A stretch of DNA of 64,000 nucleotides from Bacteroides sp. 519. GTDB taxonomy: Bacteria; Bacteroidota; Bacteroidia; Bacteroidales; Bacteroidaceae. The stretch spans positions 62,001 through 126,000 of the forward strand of contig NZ_QVMJ01000024.1 in NCBI RefSeq assembly GCF_010500955.1, written 5' to 3'. The position numbers and the translations under genes are program-made. Below the pieces are notes generated by a model. That model saw only the letters and a list, made by a program, of their open reading frames with translations. It ran no database searches and had not been told where the DNA came from. Positions 42,546 to 52,221 of this stretch are shown one piece after another (position 1 is the stretch's first letter; every line of letters begins with the position of its first letter).

Positions 42546-43670
42546 ATGTTTTTCAGGGATGTAATTGGACAAGACACAGTAAAGCAACGGCTTATTCAGG
42601 AAGTTCGCGAAGGCCGTATTCCGCATGCACAACTAATCTGCGGACCCGAGGGGATTGGCAAATTGCCTGTTGCCATAGCTTATGCGCGTTATATTAACTG
42701 CCAAAACCGGGGCGAAACAGATGCTTGCGGACAATGTCCATCGTGTACAAAGTTCAACAAGCTGGTGCACCCTGATGTACATTTTGTTTTCCCAATTATT
42801 AAAAGTGCCAAAGGTAAGAAAGAGGTTTGCGACGATTATATTGCCGAGTGGCGGCCTTTTGTTATCAACAATCCTTATTTTAACCTGGGGCATTGGCTAA
42901 ACGAAATTGATGCCGAAAACTCACAGGCCATTATTTATGCCAAAGAGAGTGATGAGATTATTCGCAAACTCAATCTTAAATCGAGCGAGGGAGACTATAA
43001 GTTTGTAATTGTATGGCTGGCCGAGAAAATGCATCCGGTTTGTGCCAACAAACTTTTGAAATTGCTGGAAGAGCCACCCGCAAAAACTATTTTTCTTCTG
43101 ATTGCAGAGGCGCCGGATATGATTCTGACAACCATACTGAGCCGTACACAACGCCTCAACATGAAGAAAATTGATGATGAAAGCATTGCACAGATTATGC
43201 AAAACAAATATGGAATAGACGCAAAGGAAAGCTATTCTATTGCTCATCTGGCAAATGGAAACTTCATCAAAGCGATGGAAACCATCCATCTGAACGAAGA
43301 GAAACAACTTTTCTTCGATCTTTTTGTAAGCCTTATGCGCTTATCGTATCAACGGAAAATAAGGGAGATGAAACTGTGGAGCGAACAGGTAGCCGGCATG
43401 GGCCGTGAACGGCAAAAGAATTTGCTCGACTACTGCCAGCGCATGATAAGGGAGAACTTCATCTTCAACCTGCATAAACCCGAATTAGTTTACATGACAA
43501 CAGACGAGAACAACTTTGCAACCCGCTTTGCCCCGTTTATTAACGAACGGAATGTTATGCAACTAATGGAGGAACTTAGCGAAGCCGAAAAACATATTCA
43601 ACAGAACGTGAATGCCAAAATGGTGTTTTTTGATTTCGCACTAAAAATGATTGTATTGTTAAAACAGTAG
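42546..43670 (+). CDS. holB: DNA polymerase III delta' subunit
   Basis: This is a clamp-loader subunit of the replicative polymerase. It begins MFFRDVIGQDTVKQRLIQEV and has the nucleotide-site-like GPEGIGKLPVAIAYARY. The Cys4 zinc module CQNRGETDACGQCPSC follows, then HPVCANKLLKLLEEPPAKTIFLL and ILSRTQRLNMKKI. The altered P-loop (GKLP where GKS/T is expected) is as in delta', which does not hydrolyse ATP. The 374-residue length fits. It is followed by a word-repeat hairpin and ricT. Confidence 0.93.
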   Translation: MFFRDVIGQDTVKQRLIQEVREGRIPHAQLICGPEGIGKLPVAIAYARYINCQNRGETDACGQCPSCTKFNKLVHPDVHFVFPIIKSAKGKKEVCDDYIAEWRPFVINNPYFNLGHWLNEIDAENSQAIIYAKESDEIIRKLNLKSSEGDYKFVIVWLAEKMHPVCANKLLKLLEEPPAKTIFLLIAEAPDMILTTILSRTQRLNMKKIDDESIAQIMQNKYGIDAKESYSIAHLANGNFIKAMETIHLNEEKQLFFDLFVSLMRLSYQRKIREMKLWSEQVAGMGRERQKNLLDYCQRMIRENFIFNLHKPELVYMTTDENNFATRFAPFINERNVMQLMEELSEAEKHIQQNVNAKMVFFDFALKMIVLLKQ

Positions 43671-43748
43671 CTAGTAGTTAGTAGTTAGTAGTTAGTAGAT
43701 TCTGTTCTTCTAGCTACTAGCTACTAGCTACTAACTACTAACTACTAT
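43668..43748. repeat. Word-repeat hairpin (TAGTAGTTAGTAG words) between holB and ricT
   Basis: TAGTAGTTAGTAG words (43668-43699) face CTAGCTACTAACTAC words (43710-43746) around ATTCTGTTCTT. The arms match 31490-31605, but the centre lacks ATGCNGCA. It begins in the holB stop codon and ends 5 bp before the ricT ATG. Confidence 0.85.
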
Positions 43749-43753
43749 AATAT

Positions 43754-45067
43754 ATGGAATATAAACTACATAACGGAAGTGGTAGCCTTTGTTGCAAAGG
43801 TTGCTCGCGACAAGATAAGAAACTGAATACGTACGACTGGCTGGCGGATATCCCCGGTAATGCCGAGGAAAGCGATATGGTAGAAGTACAATTCAAAAAT
43901 ACCCGCAAAGGATATTTTCGCAACAGTAACCGTATACCGTTGGAGAAAGGGGATATTGTTGCTGTAGAAGCTACACCAGGACACGATATTGGTGAAATAA
44001 CCCTTACCGGAAGATTGGTTCCGCTACAGATGCGAAAAGCAAATCTGAAACCGGATGTTGAAATTAAACGTATTTACCGCAAAGCAAAACCGGTAGATAT
44101 GGAAAAATACGACGAGGCAAAAGCTAAGGAACACGAAACTATGATTCGTTCCCGCCAAATTGCTGCAAGTCTTAATCTGGCCATGAAGATTGGTGACGTT
44201 GAATATCAGGGAGACGGCAATAAAGCTATCTTTTATTATATTGCGGATGAGCGTGTAGACTTTCGCCAACTGATTAAGGTACTGGCAGAGGTGTTCAAGG
44301 TACGTATTGAGATGAAACAAATCGGAGCACGCCAGGAAGCAGGACGTATTGGTGGTATTGGTCCTTGTGGACGCGAGCTTTGTTGTGCTGCCTGGATGAC
44401 CAGCTTTGTATCTGTATCCACCAGTGCAGCAAGGTATCAAGATATATCACTGAATCCCCAAAAGCTGGCCGGACAGTGCGCTAAACTGAAATGTTGCCTC
44501 AACTACGAGATTGATTGCTATGTGGAAGCTCAGAAAAGATTGCCTTCGCGCGAGATTGAACTGGAAACAAAAGATGGTTCGTTCTATTTCTTCAAGGCAG
44601 ATATTCTGGCTAACCAAATAACATATTCTACTGATAAACAAATTCCTGCTAACCTTGTTACCATCAGTGGTAAACGGGCTTTCGAAATAATCGGACTGAA
44701 CCGCAAAGGAATCAGACCCGATAGCTTGCTGGAAGCCGAAAGAAAACCGGAACCCAAACAGCCTATTGACCTGCTGGAACAGGAAAGTCTTACCCGCTTT
44801 GATAAACGAAACAAGCCGGGTGGCGAAAATGGAAACGGAAATAAAAAGAAGAAAAAGAAAAGAACCAATCCGAATGGCCAAAACCAACAGCAAGAGGCTC
44901 GTCAGCAAGAGCCACGACAGGAAAGGCGCCAACAGGAATCTCGCCAACAGGAACCTCGTCAGCAAAATGGACAACAAAAGCATAGAAACGACCGGAACCG
45001 GAACAGGCAAAACAATAATAATAACAATAACAGAAATAAACCAGAGAATAAGGATCGTAAGGAATGA
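43754..45067 (+). CDS. ricT: PSP1-domain regulatory protein RicT (YaaT)
   Basis: This 437-residue protein contains the PSP1/YaaT domain: GDIVAVEATPGHDIGEITLTG, then RVDFRQLIKVLAEVFKVRIEMKQIGARQEAGRIGGIGPCGRELCC and CAKLKCCLNYE. In Bacillus the Ric proteins form an Fe-S complex that guides RNA maturation. The Cys clusters (SLCCKGC, CGRELCC, KLKCCLNY) fit cofactor binding. A basic, Gln/Asn/Arg-rich tail of about 80 residues is Bacteroidota-specific and likely unstructured. The stop overlaps the gldH start. Confidence 0.92.
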   Translation: MEYKLHNGSGSLCCKGCSRQDKKLNTYDWLADIPGNAEESDMVEVQFKNTRKGYFRNSNRIPLEKGDIVAVEATPGHDIGEITLTGRLVPLQMRKANLKPDVEIKRIYRKAKPVDMEKYDEAKAKEHETMIRSRQIAASLNLAMKIGDVEYQGDGNKAIFYYIADERVDFRQLIKVLAEVFKVRIEMKQIGARQEAGRIGGIGPCGRELCCAAWMTSFVSVSTSAARYQDISLNPQKLAGQCAKLKCCLNYEIDCYVEAQKRLPSREIELETKDGSFYFFKADILANQITYSTDKQIPANLVTISGKRAFEIIGLNRKGIRPDSLLEAERKPEPKQPIDLLEQESLTRFDKRNKPGGENGNGNKKKKKKRTNPNGQNQQQEARQQEPRQERRQQESRQQEPRQQNGQQKHRNDRNRNRQNNNNNNNRNKPENKDRKE

Positions 45068-45552
45068 GTTTAGTAAAGAAAATCTGTTTACTCTTTCTTT
45101 GTGTTTTCATGGTTGCCTGTGAAAATCATATAATGTATCACTCTTATCACCACTTTACACGAGATGGTTGGAAGAAGAGTGATACTCTTTTATTTCATCT
45201 GGCTGTAAACGATTCGTTAGTTAACGATTCTACCCCAGGGTTATATGTTTTTGATATTCTGGTAAGAAACCGTACAGAGTATAATTACCAAAACCTGCTG
45301 ATAGCTGTTAAGCATAACTTTCCGGATAGTATGGTGTGGAAAACCGACACACTGCAATTTCAAATTGCCGACGAAAACGGCAGATGGTTAGGAAATGGCA
45401 TAAGTGGATTATATGAGAGTTCGCTGACTTTGGATGCTTCTCCGCTTGTTAACCCGCACAGGTTTACTTTTAAAGTAGTTTCGCTAATGCAAGATAGTGT
45501 GTTGGTGGGGCTGAACGATTTGGGAGTTATTGCACATAAACATAAAGAATAG
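45064..45552 (+). CDS. gldH: Gliding motility lipoprotein GldH
   Basis: GldH is a small lipoprotein first found in gliding Flavobacterium, and retained in many non-gliding Bacteroidota. The 162-residue protein has the lipobox VFMVAC near residue 19, then HSYHHFTRDGWKKSDTLLFHL and YNYQNLLIAVKHNFPD. No other gld or type IX secretion genes are in the window. It overlaps ricT by 4 bp, the usual neighbour order in this group (from memory). It ends 2 bp from the convergent regulator gene. Confidence 0.88.
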   Translation: MSLVKKICLLFLCVFMVACENHIMYHSYHHFTRDGWKKSDTLLFHLAVNDSLVNDSTPGLYVFDILVRNRTEYNYQNLLIAVKHNFPDSMVWKTDTLQFQIADENGRWLGNGISGLYESSLTLDASPLVNPHRFTFKVVSLMQDSVLVGLNDLGVIAHKHKE

Positions 45553-45554
45553 AA

Positions 45555-48500
45555 CTAAAACTTATTTTGCTCTCTATACTCCCCCGGTGTACAACCATAT
45601 ACCTTAGCAAAGGCTTTATAAAAACTCACCTTGTTAGCAAACCCCGATTTAAAAGCTATTTCATCAACAGTAAGTTTTGACTTTGTTAATAAATCCTTGG
45701 TTATATGTAACCTACAATCCCGAATCATATCTGCAATACTTTTATCACTTATCTCTTTCATTTTACGGTATAAGCTTCGCGAACTGATATTCATCTCATT
45801 TGCAATAAAATCTACATTCAAATCCTTATTCTGAATATTTTTATTGATAATATCAAGAATCTCCTTGATTAGTTTTTTGTGTTCTTTGTGCTTCAATTTT
45901 CCGTTGTTAAGATCATAAGCACTTTTAGGAGACGCAAAATAATCCTTGAGTGTTTTTCTCCTAGAAAGAAGCTGTTTGACAGACGTTTTCAGAAACTCTG
46001 TATTAAACGGTTTGGTGATATATAATTCGGCTCCGGCATCCATTCCTTCAATCTGTTTTTCCATTTCGTGCTTTGCCGAGATAAGTACTAAAGGAATATG
46101 TGCTGTTTCCGGGTTGTTCTTTATGTGTTTGGTAAAAGTTATTCCGTCCATGGTAGTCATCATAATATCGCATATTATAATATCCGGATAAATGTCTTTC
46201 AAAAAGCCGAAGGCGTTAGTCGTATTTTCGGCAGTGATAACATTAAAATCATCATTAAAAATGTCTCTGATCAACCATAAAATTTCAGGCTCATCATCAA
46301 TAATTAATAATGTAGGTTTTATCTCATTAATACTTGACGGAACAATTGTATCTTTAGTTTCGGAAATGATATGTTTAATATCAGGAAATGTTTGGGCTTT
46401 TATTTCTCTTTGTTCACTTTGTTCGTTATGAACAAAAGGCAGTTTAACAATAAAATGAGTATATTCGTTCAAAGTACTCTTTATTTCTATTTTTCCACCT
46501 AACAAGCCAACCATGTTGTTGGAAATAGCTAAACCCAGTCCATTACGCGATGATAAATTAGATTGTTCCTGGTTTTCGAAATTCTCCAATACAGTGTAAC
46601 GGTCAAATATTTTAGAAATATCTTCCTGTCTGATACCTTTTCCGGAGTTCGATACGATTATTCGCATTTCTTTCTCGTTTTTTTCAACATTGATATAAAT
46701 GTTACCATTGTTGGGTGTATACTTAAAGGCATTAGATAACAGGTTTGTAATAATAGTAGTCAAGAATTCTTTATCGGAATTCCAGGAAATATCCGGGCTG
46801 GCATAACATTCCATCTGTATATTTCTGGATTCGGCCAAGTGGGTAAAGGCATTTTTTATATACTCAATCAGTTTACTGATTTCTATTTTCTCCACACAGA
46901 TGTTTTTGTGACCGGTTTCAATCCGCCGGAATTCAATCAAATCCTGTATCAGCTGATTCAATCGTTCGGCATTCTGTTGTATAATTTGCGTGTATTTCAC
47001 AACCGATTTATCTGTGTTTTTCAGGCTTAATATTCTGTTACAGGGCCCATATATTAATGTAAGTGGTGTACAAAACTCGTGCGCAATGTTGGTAAAGAAA
47101 CGCAATTTAGATTCATATACATCTTCTTTGTGCTTCTGTTCTATAATTCTTAATGCTTTAACCTTTTTCTTCTTTTCGCGAATAACAATAAATCTAACTC
47201 CCAGAGCAACCAAACATACCACCAAGAGCCAATAGAAAGTATAAGCCAGAGTGGTTTTATACCAGGGTGGAAGTATTTTGATTTGAATTTGATGAACAGG
47301 GCTTTCCTTACCAATAGCCATGTTATGATACTTCACCAACAAGGTGTATTCGCCCGGAGTAAAGTTAGTAAGTGATATAGAACCTGAATTTCCGTTATTT
47401 ACCCACTGTGAACTGATTTGGGTAAACTTATACTGATAGTTGTAGTTGCCTCCGTTCAAAAAATCGATGGCATTGAATGTTATGGAAAAGAAATTCTGAT
47501 TGTGGTTAAGTGTTAATACCTCAATGTTGTTTTGCACAGAAAGATAGTCTGAAATGATGTGCTCTTGTCCGAAAATTGTAAGACCTGTAAAATAAATAGG
47601 AGGAGTATATTCATTAGCTCTGTAATCAGTGTTTTCGATAATTGAAAGAAAACCATTTGTTCCTCCGAAGTATAAACAGTGATTTTCAGAAAAACAAGCT
47701 CCATCAGCAAATTCAAAAACTTCCAATCCGTCCAGATGATTGTATTTCCGGAAAGAATCATCTTTACTGTTATAATTAACAACTCCGTTATTTGTACTTA
47801 ACCAAAAAGTATCATTTTCCTCTGCCAAAATACAATGAATAATATTGCTGGAAAACCCAAAGAAATTGTTTATAATCTTGTAATCGCTCTTGCTTCTGTA
47901 TTTAATGAGGCCCGCACTTGTTCCTATCAAATAATTATTCTCACTATCTTTGGTTATTGAATAAATCTCGTTCAGGGTGTTAGTATTGAATGTAATATTT
48001 TCCAGTTCATCTGTGCGGGTGTTCAGTATAAAAACTCCCGACCCTCTGTTGGCAATCCACAGTTTTTCACCATCAACAAAGAAAGAGAAAAAATAATTCG
48101 ATGAAATATCGCCATCATTTATCAGAAATCGTTTTATTACTTTTAAGACAGGTGTATTTCCCTGCCAGTTTATTTTTGCTTTTATAATTCCCATACCCAC
48201 ACTTGCCACCCACAAAACAGAATCTTGTTCATATATATGGTGTATGTATTTAACAGGTGTATCCTGGTCTATAAGCATTGCTCTTTTTACTTGCTTTTCT
48301 GTTGAAGAATAGTAATTCAAACCTTCTTCAGTGCCAATCCATAGAATTTTTTTCTGGCTTTCGGCAAAAGAATAAACAGCATTATCCCATAAAACACTGT
48401 TATTTACCGTAATCTGTTCTGTTTTGCAATCGGAAATGTTTTTGTCAACATTGTGATTAAACACTTTGGTAATGCCATCTCCTTTGCTGCCCAGCCAAAG

Positions 48501-49577
48501 GGTGTTTTCTTTATCTTTATAAATAGCTCGTACCGGACGATTTATCCGGGATGTGAAACTACTGAACAGGGTAGAACGGATTGAGTAGGTGTCGTTGAAA
48601 TACGAGTAAACTCCTTGTCCATCGGTTCCAATCCAAACAATGTTCTGAAACCGGTCCTTAAGCAGGCAAAAAACTCCACTGTTAATCTGTATTTTTTCTG
48701 TTGTATATCCATAAATATTACTTTTTAGCCGGTATAGGCCATCCGTGGTAAATCCGATAAAATAATCATCATGAAATTTAATAACCGATGATATTGAACC
48801 ATTTCCGGCACAAAGTTCCTTTATGTTTATAACAAAGTTTACTTTTTGTTTTTCTGTATTATATTCATATAAATTATAGATGTTATCAATAAATAGGCTT
48901 CCATCTTCATTGCTGAAAGCATAAGAAATAGAGGAGGTATGCTGATATCCTTTTACGGCATTCAATACAATATTACCTTCATTGTTTGTTTGTGTACCAT
49001 AATTGAGCGAAGTACCATCTTTATTAATAATCCGGATAATATTGTTTGTATCAATAAAAAAGGAGAGAATATTATTAAAAACAAGATTGGGTACAGGCTG
49101 TTGGGTAAACGAATCATCAGAAGGATTATTTATAAAAATACAACTGTCTTTTTGAATGATATAGAAATAATTACGGTTGTCTTTTTCAGTGAATAGTCTT
49201 TTAGTAAAACTACTATATTTTTCAATACTTTGTTGCTGCATATTAAATTTGTCTACTCCATAGTAAGTTTGCAGCCACAATGTGTGATTTTCGGTATTGG
49301 TTATTTTATCGATCAATGTGCCCGATAAAGCCTGATCTGGGTTAGCCGACTGATAAGGTGAAACTTTGTAGCCATTATACATGTTTAATCCATCGCATGT
49401 TCCTATCCAAAGATTTCCTTTCTTGTCCTGACACAAAGATGTAACAGAGTTGTTAGAAAGGTTTTCCATATTGGTTATCTTGCGTAAATTGTAGCTATAC
49501 ACAGGATGGCACAATGTGGCAAGCAGCAATACTAAAAAGTAGTAGTGTTTACGGCTGGTGGCGGAAATGTTTATCAT
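45555..49577 (-). CDS. Hybrid two-component system regulator (HTCS)
   Basis: A one-piece sensor-kinase-regulator of 1340 residues that detects glycan fragments in the periplasm and activates transcription. In order it has a signal segment, repeated propeller motifs (GNLWIGTCDGLNMY, NTLWLGSKGDGI and others), a Y_Y_Y domain ending before the membrane segment (TLAYTFYWLLVVCLVALGV), and histidine kinase NIAHEFCTPLTLIYGP. An ATPase domain, a receiver (LIIDDEPEILWLI, ICDIMMTTMDG) and a C-terminal AraC helix-turn-helix (VDEIAFKSGFANKVSFYKAFAKVYG) complete it. I start it at the ATG at 49577. It is divergent from the GH92 gene, its probable target. Confidence 0.94.
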   Translation of the reverse strand: MINISATSRKHYYFLVLLLATLCHPVYSYNLRKITNMENLSNNSVTSLCQDKKGNLWIGTCDGLNMYNGYKVSPYQSANPDQALSGTLIDKITNTENHTLWLQTYYGVDKFNMQQQSIEKYSSFTKRLFTEKDNRNYFYIIQKDSCIFINNPSDDSFTQQPVPNLVFNNILSFFIDTNNIIRIINKDGTSLNYGTQTNNEGNIVLNAVKGYQHTSSISYAFSNEDGSLFIDNIYNLYEYNTEKQKVNFVINIKELCAGNGSISSVIKFHDDYFIGFTTDGLYRLKSNIYGYTTEKIQINSGVFCLLKDRFQNIVWIGTDGQGVYSYFNDTYSIRSTLFSSFTSRINRPVRAIYKDKENTLWLGSKGDGITKVFNHNVDKNISDCKTEQITVNNSVLWDNAVYSFAESQKKILWIGTEEGLNYYSSTEKQVKRAMLIDQDTPVKYIHHIYEQDSVLWVASVGMGIIKAKINWQGNTPVLKVIKRFLINDGDISSNYFFSFFVDGEKLWIANRGSGVFILNTRTDELENITFNTNTLNEIYSITKDSENNYLIGTSAGLIKYRSKSDYKIINNFFGFSSNIIHCILAEENDTFWLSTNNGVVNYNSKDDSFRKYNHLDGLEVFEFADGACFSENHCLYFGGTNGFLSIIENTDYRANEYTPPIYFTGLTIFGQEHIISDYLSVQNNIEVLTLNHNQNFFSITFNAIDFLNGGNYNYQYKFTQISSQWVNNGNSGSISLTNFTPGEYTLLVKYHNMAIGKESPVHQIQIKILPPWYKTTLAYTFYWLLVVCLVALGVRFIVIREKKKKVKALRIIEQKHKEDVYESKLRFFTNIAHEFCTPLTLIYGPCNRILSLKNTDKSVVKYTQIIQQNAERLNQLIQDLIEFRRIETGHKNICVEKIEISKLIEYIKNAFTHLAESRNIQMECYASPDISWNSDKEFLTTIITNLLSNAFKYTPNNGNIYINVEKNEKEMRIIVSNSGKGIRQEDISKIFDRYTVLENFENQEQSNLSSRNGLGLAISNNMVGLLGGKIEIKSTLNEYTHFIVKLPFVHNEQSEQREIKAQTFPDIKHIISETKDTIVPSSINEIKPTLLIIDDEPEILWLIRDIFNDDFNVITAENTTNAFGFLKDIYPDIIICDIMMTTMDGITFTKHIKNNPETAHIPLVLISAKHEMEKQIEGMDAGAELYITKPFNTEFLKTSVKQLLSRRKTLKDYFASPKSAYDLNNGKLKHKEHKKLIKEILDIINKNIQNKDLNVDFIANEMNISSRSLYRKMKEISDKSIADMIRDCRLHITKDLLTKSKLTVDEIAFKSGFANKVSFYKAFAKVYGCTPGEYREQNKF

Positions 49578-49845
49578 GGAACCAGATGTTTTTGTTATCA
49601 ACAAGATTTTTTCAGGAAACAATTAATGTGGTAAATGTACATAAAATCTTTTGCCCAAGAGTAAACAATAGTGCCAATACAGTAAACATTACCGCCACAG
49701 AACAAATAACAATACTGGTTTATTTTAGTTTCTTAATCTTTCCTCTACATTTGCTTACACTAATATACTTCCTTATGAGCAAGAAATTGAAAACAATGAA
49801 TAACAATTAAGACAAACTGTTTTTGTATAAAATTTAATAGAAATC

Positions 49846-52122
49846 ATGATTAACAAAAAGAAGATGCTTTTGTTTGGGTTTTCTATGCTGGCATTAGCAG
49901 CAGTTGCACAAACAAATTTAGAACCGGTAGATTATGTAAACCCACTCACCGGAACCCTTTCCAAGTTCGAACTATCCACAGGAAACAATTATCCTGTAAT
50001 AGCTCGGCCCTGGGGAATGAACTTTTGGTCGCCACAAACAGGAAAAATGGGCGACGGATGGATGTACACGTATACAGCCGATAAAATCAGAGGGTTTAAA
50101 CAAACCCATCAGCCAAGTCCCTGGATGAACGATTATGGTCAGTTCTCTATTATGCCTATAAGTGGAGCAATTGCATACGACCAGGATACCCGTGCCAGCT
50201 GGTTCTCGCACAAGGCCGAGGTAGCCAAACCATATTATTATAAAGTTTATCTGGCCGATCATGATGTAACTACAGAGATAACTCCTACACAGCGAGCAGC
50301 CATGTTTCGTTTTACCTTTCCGGAAAACGATTCGTATGTTATAGTCGATGCTTTTGACAGGGGATCGTATATTAAGATAGTTCCCGAAGAAAACAAAATT
50401 ATTGGTTATACCACTCGTAATAGTGGTGGTGTACCGCAAAATTTCAGAAACTATTTTGTGGTAGAGTTTGATAAACCATTTACTTATAAAGCAATTGTTG
50501 GTGATAATAAGATTATAATGAATAGTAATGAAGAACAGAGAGATCATACTATTGCAATTATCGGTTTCCAAACCCAAAGAGGAGAAGTTGTTCATGCACG
50601 GGTAGCTTCATCATTTATCAGTCACGAACAGGCAGAATTAAATTTAAAAGAGTTAGGTACAGATACTTTTGACAAGTTGACACAAAAAGGCAGGAATGAA
50701 TGGAATCAGGTATTAGGTAAAATTACGGTAGAAGATGACAATGTGGATAATCTCCGTACATTCTATTCCTGCCTGTATCGCTCGGTACAATTTCCACGCA
50801 GTTTCTACGAGATTGATGCCAAAGGCGAAGTGGTGCATTACAGTCCGTTTAATGGACAGGTATTGCCGGGCTATATGTTTACCGATACTGGTTTCTGGGA
50901 TACTTTCAGGTGTTTATTCCCCTTCCTGAATTTGGTATATCCTTCAATGAACGAGAAAATTCAGGCCGGTTTGGTGAATGCTTACAAAGAAAGTGACTTT
51001 TTACCAGAATGGGGAAGTCCCGGTCACCGCAATATTATGATTGGTCAGAATTCTGCATCCGTAGTAACCGACGCATTTATTAAAGGATTAAAAGGATACG
51101 AAATAGAAGAACTCTGGAAAGCCGTAACCCGTGGGGCCAACGATCATCTTAAAGGCACAGCCTCGGGAAGAGTTGGATACGAGTATTATAACAAACTAGG
51201 CTATATCCCCAATAATGTAGGAGTGGGACAAAATGTGGCTCGCACACTTGAGTATGCATATAACGATTGGGCCATCTATAAACTGGGGCAGGCACTAGGA
51301 AAATCCGAAGCCGAACTGGCGCAGTACAAAAAACATGCTTTCAACTATAAGAACGTATATAATCCCAAACATAAATTGATGGGCGGACGTGAAGATAACG
51401 GAACCTTTAATCCTACCTTTAAACCCGAAGACTGGAGCGGTGAGTTCTGCGAAGGCAATAGCTGGCATTGGAGTTTTTGTGTATTCCACGATCCTCAGGG
51501 GTTGATTAACACCATGGGCGGACAACAAGATTTTAATCAGATGATGGATTCCGTATTTGTGATTCCCAGCCACCTGGGGCTTAACAGCCGTGGGGTAATA
51601 CACGAAATGCGCGAAATGCAGGTAATGGATATGGGGCAGTATGCACATGGCAATCAGCCAATACAACACATGATTTATATGTATAACTATTCCGGTCAGC
51701 CCTGGAAAGCACAATACTGGGCACGCGAGATTATGGAAAAACTGTACAATCCTAATCCTGATGCATATTGCGGCGATGAGGATAACGGACAAACATCGGC
51801 CTGGTATGTATTCTCTTCTATGGGATTCTATCCGGTATGTCCCGGTACAAACGAGTATATACTAGGATCGCCACTATTTAAAAGTATGAAAGTACAATTA
51901 GAAAACGGTAAATCCATTACAATAAAATCTTTAAATAACAACAAAGCAAACCGGTATGTAAAATCGGTTAAACTAAATGGAAAGAATCATTCTAAAAACT
52001 ACTTTACACACGAAGATTTATTGAAAGGGGCTAATATCGTTTACGAAATGTCACCCACACCAAATACAATAAGAGGCACACAAGCGGCAGATACCCCATA
52101 TTCTTTCTCAACAGAGAAATAG
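49846..52122 (+). CDS. GH92 family alpha-mannosidase
   Basis: An exported 758-residue glycoside hydrolase of family 92, which removes alpha-linked mannose from host or yeast glycans in a calcium-dependent way. A signal peptide precedes VDYVNPLTGT. Family landmarks are KQTHQPSPWMNDYGQF, LPEWGSPGHRNIMIGQNSASVV, the acid region EFCEGNSWHWSFCVFHDPQGL, and GDEDNGQTSAWYVFSSMGFYPVCPG. Divergent from the HTCS gene across a 268-bp gap with no further gene, so control by it is likely. No SusC/SusD pair is nearby. Confidence 0.93.
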   Translation: MINKKKMLLFGFSMLALAAVAQTNLEPVDYVNPLTGTLSKFELSTGNNYPVIARPWGMNFWSPQTGKMGDGWMYTYTADKIRGFKQTHQPSPWMNDYGQFSIMPISGAIAYDQDTRASWFSHKAEVAKPYYYKVYLADHDVTTEITPTQRAAMFRFTFPENDSYVIVDAFDRGSYIKIVPEENKIIGYTTRNSGGVPQNFRNYFVVEFDKPFTYKAIVGDNKIIMNSNEEQRDHTIAIIGFQTQRGEVVHARVASSFISHEQAELNLKELGTDTFDKLTQKGRNEWNQVLGKITVEDDNVDNLRTFYSCLYRSVQFPRSFYEIDAKGEVVHYSPFNGQVLPGYMFTDTGFWDTFRCLFPFLNLVYPSMNEKIQAGLVNAYKESDFLPEWGSPGHRNIMIGQNSASVVTDAFIKGLKGYEIEELWKAVTRGANDHLKGTASGRVGYEYYNKLGYIPNNVGVGQNVARTLEYAYNDWAIYKLGQALGKSEAELAQYKKHAFNYKNVYNPKHKLMGGREDNGTFNPTFKPEDWSGEFCEGNSWHWSFCVFHDPQGLINTMGGQQDFNQMMDSVFVIPSHLGLNSRGVIHEMREMQVMDMGQYAHGNQPIQHMIYMYNYSGQPWKAQYWAREIMEKLYNPNPDAYCGDEDNGQTSAWYVFSSMGFYPVCPGTNEYILGSPLFKSMKVQLENGKSITIKSLNNNKANRYVKSVKLNGKNHSKNYFTHEDLLKGANIVYEMSPTPNTIRGTQAADTPYSFSTEK

Positions 52123-52157
52123 AAATATCACCACCACATATATAAATACATCATCAT

Positions 52158-52197
52158 ATCCCCCAGTCGAGCACAAAAGCAAAAGCAGCTGGGGGAT
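52158..52197. terminator. Bidirectional hairpin between GH92 and rodA
   Basis: ATCCCCCAG pairs with CTGGGGGAT across a 22-nt loop. It lies between convergent genes and has no long T-run, so it is a moderate terminator candidate. Confidence 0.55.
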
Positions 52198-52221
52198 CAA
52201 CTACTTAATCGTTTAGCTTCA

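Noticed and set aside
43668..43748. Rho-independent terminator between holB and ricT
   Set aside because: The hairpin lacks a T-run and is one of the word-repeat class found between other same-strand genes; it may still influence transcription.
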